The notes under the pieces were generated by a model that saw only the letters and a program-made list of their open reading frames with translations, had not been told where the DNA came from and searched no databases. From contig NZ_CP036401.1 in NCBI RefSeq assembly GCF_004322755.1, positions 1,302,001 to 1,366,000 on the forward strand: a DNA stretch of 64,000 nt, given 5' to 3'. The position numbers and the translations under genes were made by a program. This stretch comes from Pseudoduganella albidiflava. Lineage in GTDB: Bacteria; Pseudomonadota; Gammaproteobacteria; Burkholderiales; Burkholderiaceae_D. Below, piece by piece: positions 8,355 through 16,920 of this stretch (its first letter is position 1; each line of letters begins with the position of its first letter).

Positions 8355-10146
8355 CTCACTGACCACGCTGGCCGTGCGGCTCGCCGCACGGCCGCCTTCC
8401 ATTCCCGTTGGCGTGCGCGCCGGCGCCGCTGTCGGCACGGCCGCCTTCCTGGCGCGCGCGCAGGCGTGGCGCGCCCTGCTGGGCGGGCATCCCGGCAGCC
8501 GCTTCGCGCTGTATCTCGACGACAGCATCGAATTCGCCGCAGCGCTGCTGGGCGCCTGGCACGCCGGCAAGACCGTCTGGCTGGCCGCCGATACCCTGGA
8601 CGCCACCTGCGCCAACCTGCGCGAACACGTGCACGGCTTCCTCGGCGAATTCCCGGCCGCGTGCGCGCCGCTGGTGCCCGCCGTGGATTCCACTGTGGAT
8701 GCCACGCTGGAAGGCAACGCCGCGCCATGGCTGGAACTCGATCCCGAAGCCGACGCGCTCGTCGTGTTCACCTCGGGCAGTACCGGCGCGGCGCAGGCCA
8801 TTCCCAAGAAGCTGCGCCAGATGGCCAGCGAAGTCGCCACCCTGGAGACGCTGTTCGGCGCCCCTGCCGGCGACGCCGCGGTGATCGCCACCGTGTCGCA
8901 CCAGCACATCTACGGCCTGCTGTTCAAGGTGCTCTGGGCATTGAACACCGGCCGGGCGATCCACGCCGCCAGCATCGCCTTCCCGGAGGCGCTGGCGCCG
9001 GCATTGGCCGCGCAACGCTGCGTGCTGGTCGCCAGCCCGGCGCACCTGAAACGCCTGCCGGCGCACCTGGACTGGCAGGGCGCGCGGCGCCACGTGGCCG
9101 CGGTGTTCTCGTCCGGCGGCCCGCTGCCGGCCGACACGGCGCACGCCTGCGGCAGCCTGCTGGGCTGCGTGCCGGTCGAAGTCTTCGGCAGTTCGGAAAC
9201 GGGCGGCATCGCATGGCGCCAGCGCGCCGCCATGCCGGCCATCGGCGACGATGGCTGGACGCCGTTCCCCACCGTGGCCTGGCGCCTGCGCGAGAACTTC
9301 CTGGAAGTGCGCTCGCCGCACCTGCCCGACGACGCCTGGCTGCCGCTGGCGGACCATGCCCAGGAACTGGGCAACGACGGCAACCGGCGCTTCCAGCTGC
9401 TGGGCCGCGGCGACCGCATCGCCAAGATCGAGGAAAAGCGCATCTCGCTCGACGCCATCGAGGCGGCGCTGCTGGCCTGCGGCCTGGCGGCGGAAGCACG
9501 CGTGGCGCTGTGCGAACCGGATGCCGGCCATCGGCAGGTGCTGGCTGCCTTCGTGGTGCCGACACCGGCCGGGCGCAGCCTGCTCGAGCAGGAAGGCAAG
9601 CTGGCGCTGAACGCCCGCCTGCGCGCCGTGCTGGCGGGCGTGGTGGACGCGGTCGCGCTGCCGCGCCGCTGGCGCTATCTCGACGCCTTGCCCGTCAACG
9701 CCCAGGGCAAGACCACCGTGGCCGCGCTGCTCGCGCTGCTGAATGTGGGGCCTGCCGATCCGCTGCCGGCACCGGCCGCCGCGCCACGGCTGCCGCAGGT
9801 CCGCGAGCTGGCGCGCGATGGCGATGGCCGCCGCGTGCTGCTGGAAATCGTCGCGCCCGCCAACCTGGTGTACTTCGACGGCCACTTCACGCAGGCGCCG
9901 ATCCTGCCCGGCGTGGCGCAGGTGGAATGGGCGATCCGCTATGGCCGCGAGCATTTTTCGCTGCCGCCCGTGTTTCGCGCCATGCACGCGCTGAAGTTCC
10001 AGCATGTGATCCAGCCCGGCCAGCCGGTGGAGCTGGAACTGCTGCACGACCCGGCCAAGGGCCAGCTGGCGTTCGCCTTCCGCTCGCCGTCCGGCCAGCA
10101 TGCCAGCGGCCGTATCCTGTTCCGCCCGGAGGCCGCGCATGGCTGA
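8347..10146 (+). CDS. Acyl-ACP synthetase fused to a 3-hydroxyacyl-ACP dehydratase
   Basis: A 599-residue two-domain protein. Residues 1 to about 470 form an adenylating enzyme with P-loop VFTSGSTG (about 140-147), a YGLLFKVLW segment, EVFGSSETGGIAWRQ, and the C-terminal lysine motif LPVNAQGKTT. Residues about 480-599 form a hot-dog dehydratase with LVYFDGHFTQAPILPGVAQ, the FabZ/FabA-like HF-P-PILPG motif. In other species these are two genes (counterparts of ApeH, which loads the aryl acid on ACP, and ApeI, one half of the dehydratase). The frame is continuous across the junction, so the fusion is real. It overlaps both neighbours by 8 nt. Confidence 0.88.
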   Translation: MSDSLTTLAVRLAARPPSIPVGVRAGAAVGTAAFLARAQAWRALLGGHPGSRFALYLDDSIEFAAALLGAWHAGKTVWLAADTLDATCANLREHVHGFLGEFPAACAPLVPAVDSTVDATLEGNAAPWLELDPEADALVVFTSGSTGAAQAIPKKLRQMASEVATLETLFGAPAGDAAVIATVSHQHIYGLLFKVLWALNTGRAIHAASIAFPEALAPALAAQRCVLVASPAHLKRLPAHLDWQGARRHVAAVFSSGGPLPADTAHACGSLLGCVPVEVFGSSETGGIAWRQRAAMPAIGDDGWTPFPTVAWRLRENFLEVRSPHLPDDAWLPLADHAQELGNDGNRRFQLLGRGDRIAKIEEKRISLDAIEAALLACGLAAEARVALCEPDAGHRQVLAAFVVPTPAGRSLLEQEGKLALNARLRAVLAGVVDAVALPRRWRYLDALPVNAQGKTTVAALLALLNVGPADPLPAPAAAPRLPQVRELARDGDGRRVLLEIVAPANLVYFDGHFTQAPILPGVAQVEWAIRYGREHFSLPPVFRAMHALKFQHVIQPGQPVELELLHDPAKGQLAFAFRSPSGQHASGRILFRPEAAHG

Positions 10147-10894
10147 CGCCCTGTTCAATCCTTGCGTGGTGGTGCCGGTCTATAACCATGAAGGCGCCAT
10201 CGGCGCCGTCACGGCGCGGCTGCTGGCGCATGGGCTGCACTGCGTGCTGGTCGACGATGGCAGCACGGCCGCCTGCGCGCGCGTGCTGGACGGGATCGCC
10301 GCCGCCGAACCGCGCCGCGTCACGCTGGTGCGCCTGGCCGAGAATGGCGGCAAGGGCGCCGCCGTGATGGCCGGTATCGCCCGCGCCACGCAGCTGGGCT
10401 ACAGCCACGTGCTGCAGATCGATGCCGACGGCCAGCACGATACCAACGACGTGCCGCGCTTCCTGGAGCTGGGCCGGGCGCGGCCCGGCGCGGTGATCTG
10501 CGGCTGCCCGGTCTACGACGCGTCGGTGCCCAAGGCGCGGCTGTACGGCCGCTACGCCACCCATGTCTGGGTGTGGATCAACACGCTCTCGTTCGACATC
10601 CGCGATTCGATGTGCGGCTTCCGCGTCTACCCGGTGGCGGCGATCAATGCGCTGGCGGCGCGCAGGCAGCTGGGGCGCCGCATGAATTTCGATACCGACG
10701 TGCTGGTGCGGCTGTACTGGCGCGGCGTGGACATCGTCAACCTGCCCACGCGCGTGCGCTACCCGGAAGATGGCGTATCGCATTTCCTGGTCTGGCGCGA
10801 CAACGTGCTGATCTCGGCCATGCACACGGCGCTGTTCTTCGGCATGCTGCCGCGCATTCCGCTGCTGCTGGCCCGCAAGTGGAGGCGCCGGTGA
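10139..10894 (+). CDS. Family 2 glycosyltransferase of the polyene cluster
   Basis: A 251-residue GT-A fold glycosyltransferase of the dolichyl-phosphate-mannose-synthase-like group. It shows CVVVPVYNHEGAIG at the N-terminus, VLVDDGSTA, the metal-binding LQIDADGQHD and the acceptor region SMCGFRVYP. It has no long membrane domain. Aryl-polyene clusters commonly carry such a gene next to an LpxL-type acyltransferase, sometimes as one fused protein; here they are separate but coupled by a GTGA overlap. It probably glycosylates the lipid anchor or the polyene. Start ATG 10139 overlaps the preceding stop. Confidence 0.88.
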   Translation: MADALFNPCVVVPVYNHEGAIGAVTARLLAHGLHCVLVDDGSTAACARVLDGIAAAEPRRVTLVRLAENGGKGAAVMAGIARATQLGYSHVLQIDADGQHDTNDVPRFLELGRARPGAVICGCPVYDASVPKARLYGRYATHVWVWINTLSFDIRDSMCGFRVYPVAAINALAARRQLGRRMNFDTDVLVRLYWRGVDIVNLPTRVRYPEDGVSHFLVWRDNVLISAMHTALFFGMLPRIPLLLARKWRRR

Positions 10895-11928
10895 GCAGCG
10901 CAAGGACCACCGCGAAGGCAGCCGCGAAGACGACGGCCGCGGACGACAGCCGCCGCCACTGGGCCTCGATCGACGAGGTCAGCTTCGTCGCCGGCATGCG
11001 CTTCCTGTTCTGGATCTGCCGAATGTTCGGCCGCTGGCCGTTCCGCGTGGCGCTGTACCCGGTGCTGGCATGGTACCTGCTCACGCAGGGCCGCGCACGG
11101 CGCGCCTCGCGCGACTACCTGCGCCGCGTGCGCGCCCACACGGGCAAGCCGGTCGCCGGCGTGCTGGCGCACTTCGCCTGCTTCGGCGAAAACCTGCTCG
11201 ACAAGCTGCTGCTGTGGGGCGGCCTGTACCGGCTCGACGGCGTGCAGTTCCATGGCGCCGACGTGATCGAGGAGGCTATCGCCCGGCGCACCGGCGGCGT
11301 GCTGGTCTGCTCGCACCTGGGCAATGTGGAGCTTACGCGCCTGCTGTCGCGCCAGCGCGACGACATCAAGTCCACCGTGCTGGTGCACACCAAGCACGCC
11401 CAGGCCTTCAACCGGCTGATGGGCAAGCTCAATCCGGAAAGCCAGACCAACCTGCTGCAGGTGACGGAAATGACGCCCGCCACGGCCATGATGCTGTCGG
11501 AACGCATCGGCCGCGGCGAGTTCGTCGTCATCGCCGGCGACCGCGTTCCCGTCACCGGAAACGAACACGTCGCCACCGCCGACTTCATGGGCGAACCGGC
11601 GCCGTTCCCGGTCGGGCCCTACCTGCTGGCCGGCATCCTGCAATGCCCGGTGTACCTGCTGTTCACCGTGCGCGTCAACGGCGTGACCGAAGTGCATATC
11701 GAGCGCTTCCGGGATGGCGTGCGGCTGCCGCGCAAGGGGCGCACCGAGGCGCTGGCCGCGATGGCGCAGGGCTACGCAGCCCGGCTGGAACACCATGCCG
11801 CGCGCGCGCCGCTGCAGTGGTTCAATTTTTACGACTTCTGGCACCTGCCGGATGCTGGTCCCGGCCAGCACGATACCCAGAAGCGCACCCAGGAAGAACT
11901 TCAGGAAAACCACGATGCAACTCGCTGA
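10891..11928 (+). CDS. LpxL/HtrB-type lipid acyltransferase of the polyene cluster
   Basis: A 345-residue protein of the lauroyl/myristoyl acyltransferase family: MRFLFWICRMFGRWPFRVALYPVL membrane anchor region, the catalytic HLGN box in VLVCSHLGNVELTRLL, and the IAGDRVPV segment. In aryl-polyene systems this type of enzyme is thought to build the lipid anchor. Start is GTG 10891 with GGAGG nine bases upstream; it overlaps the glycosyltransferase stop by 4 nt. The first 25 residues are Ala/Thr-rich and unlike the family, so a slightly later start is possible. Confidence 0.85.
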   Translation: MSSARTTAKAAAKTTAADDSRRHWASIDEVSFVAGMRFLFWICRMFGRWPFRVALYPVLAWYLLTQGRARRASRDYLRRVRAHTGKPVAGVLAHFACFGENLLDKLLLWGGLYRLDGVQFHGADVIEEAIARRTGGVLVCSHLGNVELTRLLSRQRDDIKSTVLVHTKHAQAFNRLMGKLNPESQTNLLQVTEMTPATAMMLSERIGRGEFVVIAGDRVPVTGNEHVATADFMGEPAPFPVGPYLLAGILQCPVYLLFTVRVNGVTEVHIERFRDGVRLPRKGRTEALAAMAQGYAARLEHHAARAPLQWFNFYDFWHLPDAGPGQHDTQKRTQEELQENHDATR

Positions 11929-13477
11929 ACACTTTGCCGTGCTGCACGCCGCGCCACGCACCGTCCGCTTCGACCGCGACCGGCTGACCATCGAAGACAT
12001 CGTCGATATCGCCCAGGGCCGCGCCAACGCCGAGCTGTCGCCCGACCCGGCATTCCGTGCCGCCATCGCGCGCGGCGCCGACTTCCTCGACCGCCTGCTG
12101 CGCGAGGACGGCAACGTGTATGGCGTGACGACCGGCTACGGCGATTCGTGCACGGTGGCCGTGCCGCCCGAACTGGTGGCCGAACTGCCGCATCACCTGT
12201 ACACCTACCACGGCTGCGGCCTGGGCGAGTTCTTCGACCCGGCGCAGACGCGGGCGATCCTGGCCGCGCGCCTGGCATCGCTGGCCAAGGGCTACAGCGG
12301 CGTCTCGGTCGAGCTGCTGCTGCAGATCACCCGGCTGCTCGATGCCGGGCTGCTGCCGCAGATTCCGTCCGAAGGGTCGGTGGGCGCCTCCGGCGACCTC
12401 ACGCCGCTGTCGTACCTGGCCGCCGTGATGTGCGGCGAGCGCGAAGTGTGGCGCAACGGGCAGGTGGTCTGCGCGGCGGTGGCGCTGCGCGAAGCCGGCA
12501 TCACGCCGCTGCGCCTGCGCCCGAAGGAAGGCCTGGCCATCATGAACGGCACCGCCGTGATGACGGCGCTGGCCTGCCTGGCCTACGACCGCGCTGACTA
12601 CCTGGTCAAGCTGGCCACGCGCATCACGGCGCTGGCTTCGTACACGCTCGATGGCAACGCCCACCACTTCGACGAAGTGCTGTTCGCCGTCAAGCCGCAT
12701 CCCGGCATGGGCCGCGTGGCCGCCATGCTGCGCGAAGACTTGCCCACCACCGTGTGGGAACGCAACGGCAAGCGCCTGCAGGACCGCTATTCGATCCGCT
12801 GCGCGCCGCACGTGATCGGCGTGCTGGCCGATGCGATGCCGCTATTCCGCAGCAATATCGAAAATGAACTGAACAGCGCCAACGACAACCCGCTGATCGA
12901 TGGCGACAACGAGCGCGTGCTGCACGGCGGCCATTTCTATGGCGGTCACATCGCCTTCGCGATGGATGGCATGAAGAACGCGGTGGCCAACGTGGCCGAT
13001 CTGCTGGACCGCCAGATGGCGCTGCTGGTCGATGCGCGCTACAACAACGGCCTGCCGGCCAACCTGTCCGGCAGCACGGGGCCGCGCGCCGCCATCAACC
13101 ATGGCCTGAAGGCGCTGCAGATCAGCGCCTCGGCCTGGACGGCCGAGGCCTTGAAGCTGACCATGCCGGCCTCGGTGTTCTCGCGTTCGACCGAATGCCA
13201 CAACCAGGACAAGGTCAGCATGGGTACCATCGCCGCGCGCGACTGCCTGCGCGTGCTGGAACTGACCGAGCAAGTCGTGGCGGCCCTGCTGATCACGGTG
13301 CGGCAGGGCGCCTGGCTGCGTGGCCGCGCCAGTCCGGAACTGGCGCTGCAGCCGCACCTCGCCGCGATGGTCGAGGCGCTGGACATCGCGCCGATCGACG
13401 AAGACCGCCGCCTGGACAGCGACCTGCATTCGCTGCTGGCCAGCATCCGCGCCAAGGCATGGGAGCTGTATGCGTAA
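11915..13477 (+). CDS. Aromatic amino-acid ammonia-lyase (HAL/PAL/TAL family)
   Basis: A 520-residue lyase. The self-forming MIO cofactor triad is Ala158-Ser159-Gly160 in GSVGASGDLTPLSY. Other family marks are YGVTTGYGD (about 69-77), NGTAVMTAL, the NSANDNPLID motif and SRSTECHNQDKVSMGT. The position that sets substrate choice lies in HHLYTYHGCGLGEF (about 93-106); by eye I cannot decide between Phe, Tyr and His. In a polyene cluster the natural reading is that it makes cinnamate or 4-coumarate as the aryl starter for the acyl-ACP synthetase, as in flexirubin-type clusters. Start ATG 11915 lies inside the preceding gene (14-nt overlap). A hut-pathway role is unlikely because no other hut gene is present. 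Confidence 0.88.
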   Translation: MQLAEHFAVLHAAPRTVRFDRDRLTIEDIVDIAQGRANAELSPDPAFRAAIARGADFLDRLLREDGNVYGVTTGYGDSCTVAVPPELVAELPHHLYTYHGCGLGEFFDPAQTRAILAARLASLAKGYSGVSVELLLQITRLLDAGLLPQIPSEGSVGASGDLTPLSYLAAVMCGEREVWRNGQVVCAAVALREAGITPLRLRPKEGLAIMNGTAVMTALACLAYDRADYLVKLATRITALASYTLDGNAHHFDEVLFAVKPHPGMGRVAAMLREDLPTTVWERNGKRLQDRYSIRCAPHVIGVLADAMPLFRSNIENELNSANDNPLIDGDNERVLHGGHFYGGHIAFAMDGMKNAVANVADLLDRQMALLVDARYNNGLPANLSGSTGPRAAINHGLKALQISASAWTAEALKLTMPASVFSRSTECHNQDKVSMGTIAARDCLRVLELTEQVVAALLITVRQGAWLRGRASPELALQPHLAAMVEALDIAPIDEDRRLDSDLHSLLASIRAKAWELYA

Positions 13478-13907
13478 CGGTGCACGAAAACTCGCGGAAA
13501 GCCGCTGGTTCGCCGAGGTCGACATGGAAGTCCAGTTCTTCGACCTGGACCCGATGGAGATCGTCTGGCACGGCAACTACGTGAAGTATCTCGAAGTGGT
13601 GCGCTGCGCGCTGCTCGACAAGATCGGCTACAACTACCCGCAGATGAAGCAGTCCGGCTATGCGTGGCCGGTGGTCGACATGCACCTGCGCTATGTGGCG
13701 CCGGCCACCTTCGGCCAGAAGATCCGGCTGCGTGCCGACATCGTCGAGTGGGAAAACTGCCTGAAGATCGATTACCTGATCACGGATGCGCAATCGGGCA
13801 AGCGCCTGAACCGCGCCACCACCACGATGGTGGCGGTGAACATGGCCACGCAGGAAATGTGCTACGTGTCGCCGCCCGTGCTGATGGAGAAACTGGGGAT
13901 CGCATGA
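13470..13907 (+). CDS. 4HBT-type acyl thioesterase of the polyene cluster
   Basis: A 145-residue hot-dog thioesterase. The motif FFDLDPMEIVWHGNYVKYLE near residues 23-42 holds the catalytic Asp (Asp27) of 4-hydroxybenzoyl-CoA-type thioesterases. It likely releases or proof-reads acyl-ACP intermediates and corresponds to ApeK of characterised systems. Start ATG 13470 follows a GGAG and overlaps the lyase stop by 8 nt; it ends in an ATGA overlap with the LolA-like gene. Confidence 0.88.
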   Translation: MRNGARKLAESRWFAEVDMEVQFFDLDPMEIVWHGNYVKYLEVVRCALLDKIGYNYPQMKQSGYAWPVVDMHLRYVAPATFGQKIRLRADIVEWENCLKIDYLITDAQSGKRLNRATTTMVAVNMATQEMCYVSPPVLMEKLGIA

Positions 13908-14539
13908 AAAAACCGATGTTGACTTACTTGCTGCCGCTGGCGCTGGCCTTGCCCGTCCTGGTCGCCGCCGCCGCGAATCCAGCCACGAATTCGGCCGTGC
14001 CGGTGGCGAAGATCCAGGCCATGCTGGCCAAGCCGAAGGTGATGTGCGGCCGCTTCGACCAGAGCAAGACGCTGGCCGGCATGAAGAAGCCGCTGGCCGC
14101 CAATGGCCGCTTCTGCGTGGTGCAGGAAAAGGGCGTGCTGTGGCGCACGCTGCAGCCGTTCCCGAACACGCTGCGCCTGACCAAGGGCGAGATCGTCCAC
14201 TACCAGGGCGAACGCGTGGCGATGCGGCTCGACGCGAAGACCGAACCGACGGTGCGCATGATCAACCAGGTGCTGTTCTCGCTGCTGGCCGGCGACCTGG
14301 CGCAGCTCGAACAACTGTTCAAGGTAGACGGCACGGTGGGCGCGGACAGCTGGAAGGTCACGCTGGAAGCGCGTGAACCGGCCCTGGCCAAGGCGATCGG
14401 CACCATCCGGCTCGATGGCGGCGCCTACGTGAACAACATCGTCATCAGCGAAGCGTCGGGCGACCGTACCAGCATCGTGTTCTCGAAGATCGAATCCGGC
14501 GACAAGGCAATGACCGCCGACGAGGCGGCGCTGTTCTGA
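13904..14539 (+). CDS. LolA-like periplasmic carrier protein of the polyene cluster
   Basis: A 211-residue protein with signal peptide MKKPMLTYLLPLALALPVLVAAA and a LolA/LolB-type body (MCGRFDQSKTLAGMKKPLAANGRF; WRTLQPFPNTLRL). LolA proteins ferry lipoproteins across the periplasm; the versions in aryl-polyene clusters are thought to carry the lipidated polyene towards the outer membrane. It shares ATGA with the thioesterase gene and one base with the exporter gene, so it is coupled to both. Confidence 0.85.
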   Translation: MKKPMLTYLLPLALALPVLVAAAANPATNSAVPVAKIQAMLAKPKVMCGRFDQSKTLAGMKKPLAANGRFCVVQEKGVLWRTLQPFPNTLRLTKGEIVHYQGERVAMRLDAKTEPTVRMINQVLFSLLAGDLAQLEQLFKVDGTVGADSWKVTLEAREPALAKAIGTIRLDGGAYVNNIVISEASGDRTSIVFSKIESGDKAMTADEAALF

Positions 14540-16920
14540 TGATGGCCAGGGGACGCACGCTCGCGCTGGTGTGGCTGGTGGCCGTGGCCCTGCTGCTGGG
14601 CCATAACGGCTACCTGTGGCTGGTCAAGCGCATCGTGCCGGACACCGACATCATGGCGCTGCTGCCCGTGCAGGAACGCGACCCGATCCTGCAGCGCTCG
14701 TTCGCGCACATGGTCGACGCGGCCCAGCAGCGGGTGATCGTGCTGGTCGGCGCCGCCGAATGGGACGATGCGAAGCGCGCCGCCGACGCGTATGCCGCCG
14801 TGCTGGCGAAGCATCCCGACCTGTTCGAAGCGGCCAATGCCGGCGCGAACGTGCAGGCCGAATGGCTGTCGCTGTTCCAGCGGCACCGGCTGGTGCTGAT
14901 GTCGCCGGCGCAGCAGGAACAGCTGCAAAAGGAAGGCGCCGCGTTCTGGACCCAGCAGGCGCTGGCGAAGCTGTACGCGCCGTTCGGCGGCCCCAAGCTG
15001 GGCGCCTGGCAGGACGATCCCTTCGGCCTGTTCTCCGGCTGGGTGCAGGAACGGGCGCAGGAAACGCCGGTGCGTCCGCGCGACGGCCACCTGTTCGTCA
15101 GCGGCGGGGGCGCCGATTACGTGCTGCTGCCGCTGACCTTGAAAGTGCCGGCCCTGTCGATGACCGCGCAGGACCGTGTGCTGCCGCTGCTGGAGCAGGC
15201 CGTCGCCGCGGCGCGCCAGGCCACGCCGCGGGCGCAGGTGATCCAGGCCGGCGTGATCCTGCATGCCGCCAATGCCAGTGCCCAGGCCAGCCGCGAGATG
15301 CACACCATCGGCGCCGGTTCGGTGGCCGGCATCGTGCTGCTGATGTGGCTGAGCTTCCGCACCCTGAAGCCGATCGTGCTGATCCTGCTGTCGATCGGCG
15401 TCGGCGTGCTGGGCGCGCTATCAGTGTGCTGGCTGCTGTTCGGCCAGATCCACCTGATGACGCTCGTGTTCGGGGCCAGCCTGGTCGGCGTGGCGCAGGA
15501 CTACGGCATCTACTTCCTGTGCAACCGGCTCTCGGCCGGTGAATCGCTGGATTCGCGCGCGCTGCTGAAGAAATTGCTGCCGGGCCTGGCGCTGACGCTG
15601 CTGGCCGCCGTCATCGGCTACATGGGCCTGGCGCTGACGCCGTTCCCGGGCCTGCGGCAGATGGCCGTGTTTTCCGCACTGGGCCTGGTATTCGCGTGGC
15701 TGACGGTGGTGTTCTGGTTCCCCCAGCTGATCGGGCCGCGCAGCCTGAAGAGCGGCGCCCTGGTGCATGCCTATGGCGCGGCACTGGCGCGCTGGCCGCT
15801 GCTGCGCGCCAATGCCGGCACGTGGATCGCCGCGGCGGTGTTCGGTGTGGCGGCCGCCTTCGGCATCGCGAAGCTGGGCGCCAACGACGATATCCGCCTG
15901 CTGCAGAATCCGCCGAAGCACCTGGTCGATGACCAGATCAAGCTGGGCAAGCTGCTCGACGCGGCCACGCCCGTGCAGTTCTTCCTGGTGCGCGGCGCGT
16001 CGGCTGAAACGGTCTTGCAGCGCGAAGAAGCGCTGAAGCTGCGGCTCGACCGGCTGATCGCCGCCGGCCACCTGTCGGGCTACCAGGCCATCTCGAACTG
16101 GGTGCCGTCGGCACGCACGCAGGCCGAGCGCCGCGCGCTGGTGGACCTGAAGCTGCTGGGACCGGAGGGGCCGCTGGCCGCCGTCGCGCGGCAGGCCGGC
16201 GAGGATGCCGGATGGGTGAAAGCTACCGCCGACGCCTTGCGCGCGGCCGGCACGCCGCTCGATGTCGATGCCTTCATGAATGCGCCGGCCAGCGAGCCGT
16301 GGCGCCACCTGTGGCTCGGCAAGGAAGAGGGAGAATACGCCAGCATCGTCGCGCTACGCGGCCTGTCGATGGCCAGCGTGCCGCGCGTGCGCCCGCTGGC
16401 CGACGGCCTGGCCGGCGTGCAGTGGGTCGACAAGGTGGAAGAGATCTCGTCCGTGCTGGGGCGCTATCGCGTCAACATGGGCTTCGTCGTGCTGGGCGCG
16501 TACTGCGTGGTGTTCGTGCTGCTGCTGCCGCGCTACCGGGGCCGGGCATGGCGCGTGATCGCGCCGACCGCGCTGGCCAGCGTGGCCACGCTGGCCATCC
16601 TCGGCTATGCCGGCCAGAACCTGCAGCTGTTCCACGTGCTGGCGCTGATGCTGCTGCTGGGCGTGGGCGTCGACTACGGCATCTTCATGCAAGAACACCC
16701 GGACAGGAAAGACACCACGCCATGGCTGGCCGTGGGTCTCGCCGCCGCCAACACGCTGCTGGCGTTCGGCCTGCTCGGCCTGTCGAACACCCCGGCGCTG
16801 CAGGCGTTCGGACTGACGATGCTGCTGGGTACCCTGCTGGTATGGCTGGCGGTTCCCTGTTTCGGTGTAGTGACCTTCAACAAAGAGAAAGCAAATGCAG
16901 AAGCAATTGGAATCAGCTGA
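14539..16920 (+). CDS. MMPL-type RND exporter of the polyene cluster
   Basis: A 793-residue polytopic transporter with the duplicated RND/MMPL plan: one membrane segment near the N-terminus (TLALVWLVAVALLLGHNGYL), a periplasmic loop, a block of membrane segments around residues 250-400 with GASLVGVAQDYGIYF, a second loop, and a second block with MLLLGVGVDYGIFMQEH. The two V-DYG motifs in matching positions of each half fit proton-driven transport. It presumably moves the finished lipid-linked polyene out of the inner membrane. Its 3' end overlaps the FAD-enzyme gene by 26 nt. Confidence 0.9.
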   Translation: MMARGRTLALVWLVAVALLLGHNGYLWLVKRIVPDTDIMALLPVQERDPILQRSFAHMVDAAQQRVIVLVGAAEWDDAKRAADAYAAVLAKHPDLFEAANAGANVQAEWLSLFQRHRLVLMSPAQQEQLQKEGAAFWTQQALAKLYAPFGGPKLGAWQDDPFGLFSGWVQERAQETPVRPRDGHLFVSGGGADYVLLPLTLKVPALSMTAQDRVLPLLEQAVAAARQATPRAQVIQAGVILHAANASAQASREMHTIGAGSVAGIVLLMWLSFRTLKPIVLILLSIGVGVLGALSVCWLLFGQIHLMTLVFGASLVGVAQDYGIYFLCNRLSAGESLDSRALLKKLLPGLALTLLAAVIGYMGLALTPFPGLRQMAVFSALGLVFAWLTVVFWFPQLIGPRSLKSGALVHAYGAALARWPLLRANAGTWIAAAVFGVAAAFGIAKLGANDDIRLLQNPPKHLVDDQIKLGKLLDAATPVQFFLVRGASAETVLQREEALKLRLDRLIAAGHLSGYQAISNWVPSARTQAERRALVDLKLLGPEGPLAAVARQAGEDAGWVKATADALRAAGTPLDVDAFMNAPASEPWRHLWLGKEEGEYASIVALRGLSMASVPRVRPLADGLAGVQWVDKVEEISSVLGRYRVNMGFVVLGAYCVVFVLLLPRYRGRAWRVIAPTALASVATLAILGYAGQNLQLFHVLALMLLLGVGVDYGIFMQEHPDRKDTTPWLAVGLAAANTLLAFGLLGLSNTPALQAFGLTMLLGTLLVWLAVPCFGVVTFNKEKANAEAIGIS

